From positions 62,001 through 126,000 of the forward strand of contig JAHBBC010000013.1 of assembly GCA_019915015.1 (NCBI GenBank): a DNA stretch of 64,000 nt. The letters are read 5' to 3'. Source of the stretch: Auriscalpium vulgare. Taxonomy: Eukaryota > Basidiomycota > Agaricomycetes > Russulales > Auriscalpiaceae. The notes under the pieces are model-generated. The model searched no databases, was not told the origin of the DNA, and was given only the letters and a program-made list of their open reading frames with translations. Positions 60,400 through 64,000 of this stretch are shown piece by piece; the stretch's first letter is position 1; the number at the start of each line of letters is the position of its first letter. The position numbers and the translations under genes are program-made.

Positions 60400-62640
60400 T
60401 TATTCAGGCCACAATGTCCCGCTCAGTAAAATTCCTTGGGTACCAGATGAAGTCATATCATGCGGGCATCGCATACTCACGTATCCTAGCAGACGGATCC
60501 CAGTTGAAATGAGACCCACCTGCCGCATCGTAGCTCGTGCCATCTATTGAATTTCGGGACGGGACGCAGCAGTCGTCTCTCGCGACAAAGGTTTAGCCAA
60601 AAGGACGTAGCGATGCCAGGCATCCTAGGCACACTTACGCTTGCTGGTCGAGAGCAGTCGACGGTTGTCAGGGTGTCAATAGCAAGTGACCGCGGCCCTA
60701 TCCCAACAACGGCGTTAGACACATCGTAGAAAGGAAAGATGGCAACGCCGTACCACGCTTTCCCCGTAAGTGGGTCCATGCCAAACAACTTCTCGTCAAG
60801 GGTGCCGACGGGATGTTTTGGCAGAGCCGCCCATATCCAAGCTTCGGATCCCTTGCTCTGAAACGAGGCAAATGACCTTCCAGACGCCGGGCGTCCTCGC
60901 CGCATGGAATTGCGCGACAAACAACGTCGCGTAATCTAAACGTACCAGAGGAATGGATGGAACTGTTGGAAAGACAGGCCGGGCGCGCCGGTGGACGAGA
61001 TGCGGAGACCTGAAACAGCGAAATTCGCGGCTTGCGCATCCAGGCGCCTGACCCGTAAAGCTGTCCATTCTCACACCGGGCTCACAGAGTAACTGCGGCG
61101 CAGAAGAATGCGGCGTCATGTGAGAGTAACCTCCGTTTGGCGTTCGGAATGGTCCGATGTATATCCCTGCACAGCTGTCGCATTGAGTGGTAGGAGTAAC
61201 AGTGATGATGTGCACAGTGCGGTAGGGTGTCTGCAAATCGGTCAGAATATCGACTTACATCGAAGGAGAAATGAGAAACGTACCGACGATGAAGTAGTTG
61301 ACCACATTTCGACCAGGCATGCTACGCTAGAGAGAATGTCTGATGTCCGTCATGCTGTGCCTCCCCTTTGAAGCGCGCAGTGTAGCGCCGTAAGATGAAG
61401 GCCGCCAATTCACACTCCCAAATAGTGCACCGTGGTGGACAAGCATTGCAGAGCATAATCACCCCCTTGCACCAGGTATTGTGGGCAGATGAAGTTTCAA
61501 TGAGCAATTTCAAGCAACAACGGGCAGGAAAAACTGGGGCAAGATGTGTCTGCGAGGTGCAGAGGTTGTAGATGGTGACAGGGTTGGCTGCGGGCCTACG
61601 AGGCGTGTGCTGATCAAGGCATGCACATAACGAGGGTAAATTCGGACACGTACGGACGATAGGATATATCTGCATGTCCAATGATCCACCGCATTGTCCC
61701 CGCGGTCGCATGGTGCGCGACAGCTTCTAGCTCGGTTCCGCGCAAGTCTTGTCTACCACCTCCACAACACACGTGGAGGGCTTGGGGCGATGTGATTACC
61801 CTCGTGGGCTTTATTGGATGAGGCCAGCTTGTTGCAGCCTGGCGCGCAGAATGCGGGGTCAATCAAGCGGGCCAGGTCGAGGATGAAATTTGAATGCTAC
61901 TTACGACTCTCCCAATGCCAGTAGATTCATGAAATAGACTGTGATAAGGGCAGTCCGTCACTTCACAAAATCTTGCCGACGCAGTCTGGTCGCCGTACCA
62001 ATATGCTCGTACAAATGAGCGCTATTGCCTCCTTCTCTCACAATCTCACCAATGTCTCGGTCTGTTTTCCAGGACATCTTCCTGGTCCTGGGAATTTACG
62101 TATGAATATCTCCTGCAGACGTACAAACATGAGCAGTCAGGCAAATTGACGAAACAAAGGCACCGTGTGCGATTGGGTCGACGAATAAACAATCGCTACA
62201 GTCATGGAGCGGTCTTCTCCTCATGGATTAGAGACAAAGCTCACAGATCATCACATATTCCGAGTCATGGACCTGCCGGATCTCCAAATCTTCAGGCGTG
62301 TGGAAACGGTGGCATGTAGGACTCGCACGAAGCTGATTCTGATGCTGACAACCGTGTCTGTGCCTGTGTGTGGATCGAGATATAAGCCGTGCGTCGATGT
62401 GTTTCAGTGTGTTTCACGGCTTACTTGGACAGAGTGAAGGAGACAGCGAGAGGGAATACATTGAAGCATGGCGGCCTGACCGGGGAGGTCAAGGGGAGGT
62501 GCCAGTCGGCGGTCGGTCACGGTAACTAGAGGTTTGACGTCATCCATGCACGTGACCCATGCCTTGGTATAACACTGAATCAGAACAGCTACTAGAGCTA
62601 GTGAAAACACAGCTCGATCGCGACGCGGATGCTTGACCAA
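60400..62640 (-). CDS. Unresolved multi-exon gene, possibly secreted
   Basis: I do not recognise the product and cannot join it fully. A plausible first exon (MVKHPRRDRAVFSLALVAVL, signal-like, ending in HSVQ at a gtaagc donor near 62420) is followed by weak pieces: GTELEAVAHHATAGTMRWII at about 61.7 kb, GPFRTPNGGYSHMTPHSSAP at about 61.1 kb, WIWAALPKHPVGTLDEKLFG with GMDPLTGKAWYGVAIFPFYD at 60.7-60.85 kb, and GTSYDAAGGSHFNWDPSARI at about 60.5 kb. The last piece is followed by a gtgagt donor and a short exon that could end at 60400. The pieces read like folded protein, but frames between some of them clash. It may be one gene, two genes or a decaying gene. Confidence 0.3.
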
Positions 62641-62942
62641 GCATACGCGAGACAGAAGAGAAGAAAGGGTGCTGCGCGGAGGTTTTGGCTTATAACAGAA
62701 CGACTATCTTCTGTGCCAAGGTCAGCCACGGAGACTAGTTTTGGCTTTGATTCATCGCTGCTGTTCTTAGCTAGGCACACTAGCTAATCTATAAGTATAC
62801 AGATTCAATACTACAGGGCCTCATATAATGAATAGTACATTCTGCGATCAACGTCAGGTAATTACTAGGACTACATACAAGAAGCGGCAAGGAAACCGGG
62901 TAAGATCAAGTGGACATCTCGCCATCGGTCACGTCCGTCATT
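62641..62942. other. Intergenic with second copy of the 46-bp repeat
   Basis: Contains the repeat at 62692-62737. No gene is seen. Confidence 0.4.
62692..62737 (+). repeat. Dispersed 46-bp repeat, copy 2
   Basis: Matches 41999-42044 in the same orientation with a single A/G difference. Flanks are unrelated, so this is a mobile or duplicated fragment rather than part of a longer duplication. Confidence 0.85.
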
Positions 62943-64000
62943 TCAGAACCCATCGGACGAGTGCCGCGAACCTGCGGCCTCCTTCGTGTTCGCGCCGTAC
63001 AGCGCACGGTCCGCGGCCGCTGCGCCGACCTCAAGGTCGAAGTTCAGCGCGCGTACTTTGTCCGCATCCTGCGCGTGATCGTCTAACGTGTCGGTCTCGG
63101 AGCGCTGGCGGTCCACCGCGATGTCGATTGGCCGCACAGCGGACACCGCATTTGCCGTCGTGCGGAAGGTCCCGAACTGGATGCTGCTTGGCTGCGGGCC
63201 AGAGGCCGCCACAGGCAGGCCGGAGCTGGATTTGCAGGCGATGTGAGCGCGGGGGTAAAGGAGAGAGGATGGTGGACCGCACGAGAGCTCGTGTTTGTCC
63301 GCGTAGTTCGTGAGCGAGCGATACATCCGCGTCGCACCGATAACCCTGATAGAACGCGTCAGAAGCTACACAAGAATGACTCGATAGATTACATACATGA
63401 TCAGGACTGCGATTTGTGGAATCAGGGAACCGCGAGTTAGATAACTGATAACAGCCTCAGATTCCCTATACTCACGTGCGGGGGTTTGAAACATCTGAAG
63501 GCGATCGAGAAAGATCAAGCTCATATCCTAGTACATGGTAGTCAGGCGTCGACATACCAAATTCCACACATCTGCGGGGCGCGTCTGGTCAGTGCATGTT
63601 GGACTCGTGACAGTGCTCAGCTACCGACCATTGATGTTCTTGTACAGAAGGATCTGAACGCATGCCACATCATATCAGCAAAGGCACATTCACATCTTTC
63701 AGGACACACGAGGACTGACGACAACGGGAAGTTCGGCAATCGTGGCCATACCGAGCCAGATGAGGCCCTGGGGCACCATCAGCAGCGAAACGACGGGGAG
63801 AACGGGCCGCGCGCACCTGGTGGTAGAGCATGCGCCAGATGCCGAACCGCGTAGATTCGCCCTTCAGCAAGAGACCGACGAGCATAATGATAAGAAGCGA
63901 GGCGTCCGACGCGAATGAGATGACTCCCATGGGCCGCCCGCGAACCGTGAGCAGGTCGAGGCAGCCGCCCCCGGCCGGGTTCCACATGCCCCTAGACTAG
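62943..64000 (-). CDS. Multi-TM membrane protein (DUF6533-like), N-terminus outside window
   Basis: Only the C-terminal part is present. An acceptor close to 63992 opens an exon with MWNPAGGGCLDLLTVRGRPM, a helix (DASLLIIMLVGLLL), and FGIWRMLYHQ. After an intron, GLIWLGMATIAELPVVV follows, and a further segment, not fully resolved, leads to PQIAVLIM, VIGATRMYRSLTNY and a soluble tail with SSIQFGTFR, VSAVRPIDIAVDRQRSETDT and a stop at 62943. The YHQGLIWL..AT..E and RMYRSL motifs are common in agaricomycete integral membrane proteins related to the DUF6533 group. It is the second such gene here, 4 kb from the complete one. The exon between about 63480 and 63720 is uncertain. Confidence 0.65.

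Overview
The window looks like nuclear DNA of an agaricomycete basidiomycete (mushroom-forming or wood-decay fungus). Most genes have many introns of about 45-60 nt with GT..AG borders. CT-rich tracts lie upstream of several starts. Two membrane-protein families typical of basidiomycetes (DUF6534-like and DUF6533-like) occur in several copies. I saw no rRNA, no convincing tRNA, no CRISPR array and no intact transposon. Gene models were rebuilt by eye from splice sites and reading frames. Exon borders quoted as exact were checked base by base; other spans are the genomic extent from the chosen start to the stop.

Layout. 0-5 kb: a KAR5/Tht1-like nuclear-fusion gene running off the left edge, a GTT1-like glutathione S-transferase, and an uncharacterised coiled-coil protein. 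5-8 kb: about 3 kb with no gene I can support. 8-18 kb: S-adenosylhomocysteinase, an uncharacterised protein with an apparent frameshift, a small Ser/Pro-rich protein, and a large La-motif RNA-binding protein. 18.9-28.4 kb: two DUF6534-like membrane-protein genes in opposite orientation, with a nearly identical inverted core, flanking a divergent G-protein alpha subunit. 28.9-35.3 kb: a cytochrome P450 and a full HMG-CoA reductase on the same strand, about 300 bp apart. 37.6-38.2 kb: ribosomal protein eL42. 39.5-44.4 kb: two more DUF6534-like genes in tandem; the second seems to have lost its ATG. 45.6-50.5 kb: a second P450 (paralogue of the first) and an NAD(P)-dependent 3-beta-HSD/NSDHL-type reductase. 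51.7-55.8 kb: a TPR protein with an N-terminal helical adaptor region, and an intronless leucine-rich protein. 56.9-64 kb: a complete DUF6533 seven-TM-type gene, a poorly resolved multi-exon gene, and the C-terminal part of another multi-TM protein cut by the right edge.

How the genes may work together. HMG-CoA reductase makes mevalonate for sterols and terpenoids. P450s and short-chain reductases are the usual tailoring enzymes of fungal terpenoids. Two related P450s and a reductase within 20 kb of HMG-CoA reductase therefore form a plausible terpenoid/sterol neighbourhood, but no terpene synthase or cyclase is visible, so this is inference. SAH hydrolase, eL42, KAR5 and the La-motif protein are ordinary housekeeping genes. 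The least usual features are the DUF6534 paralogue group (inverted and tandem copies), the G-alpha lacking its catalytic glutamine, and an NLR-like TPR protein without a nucleotide-binding domain.
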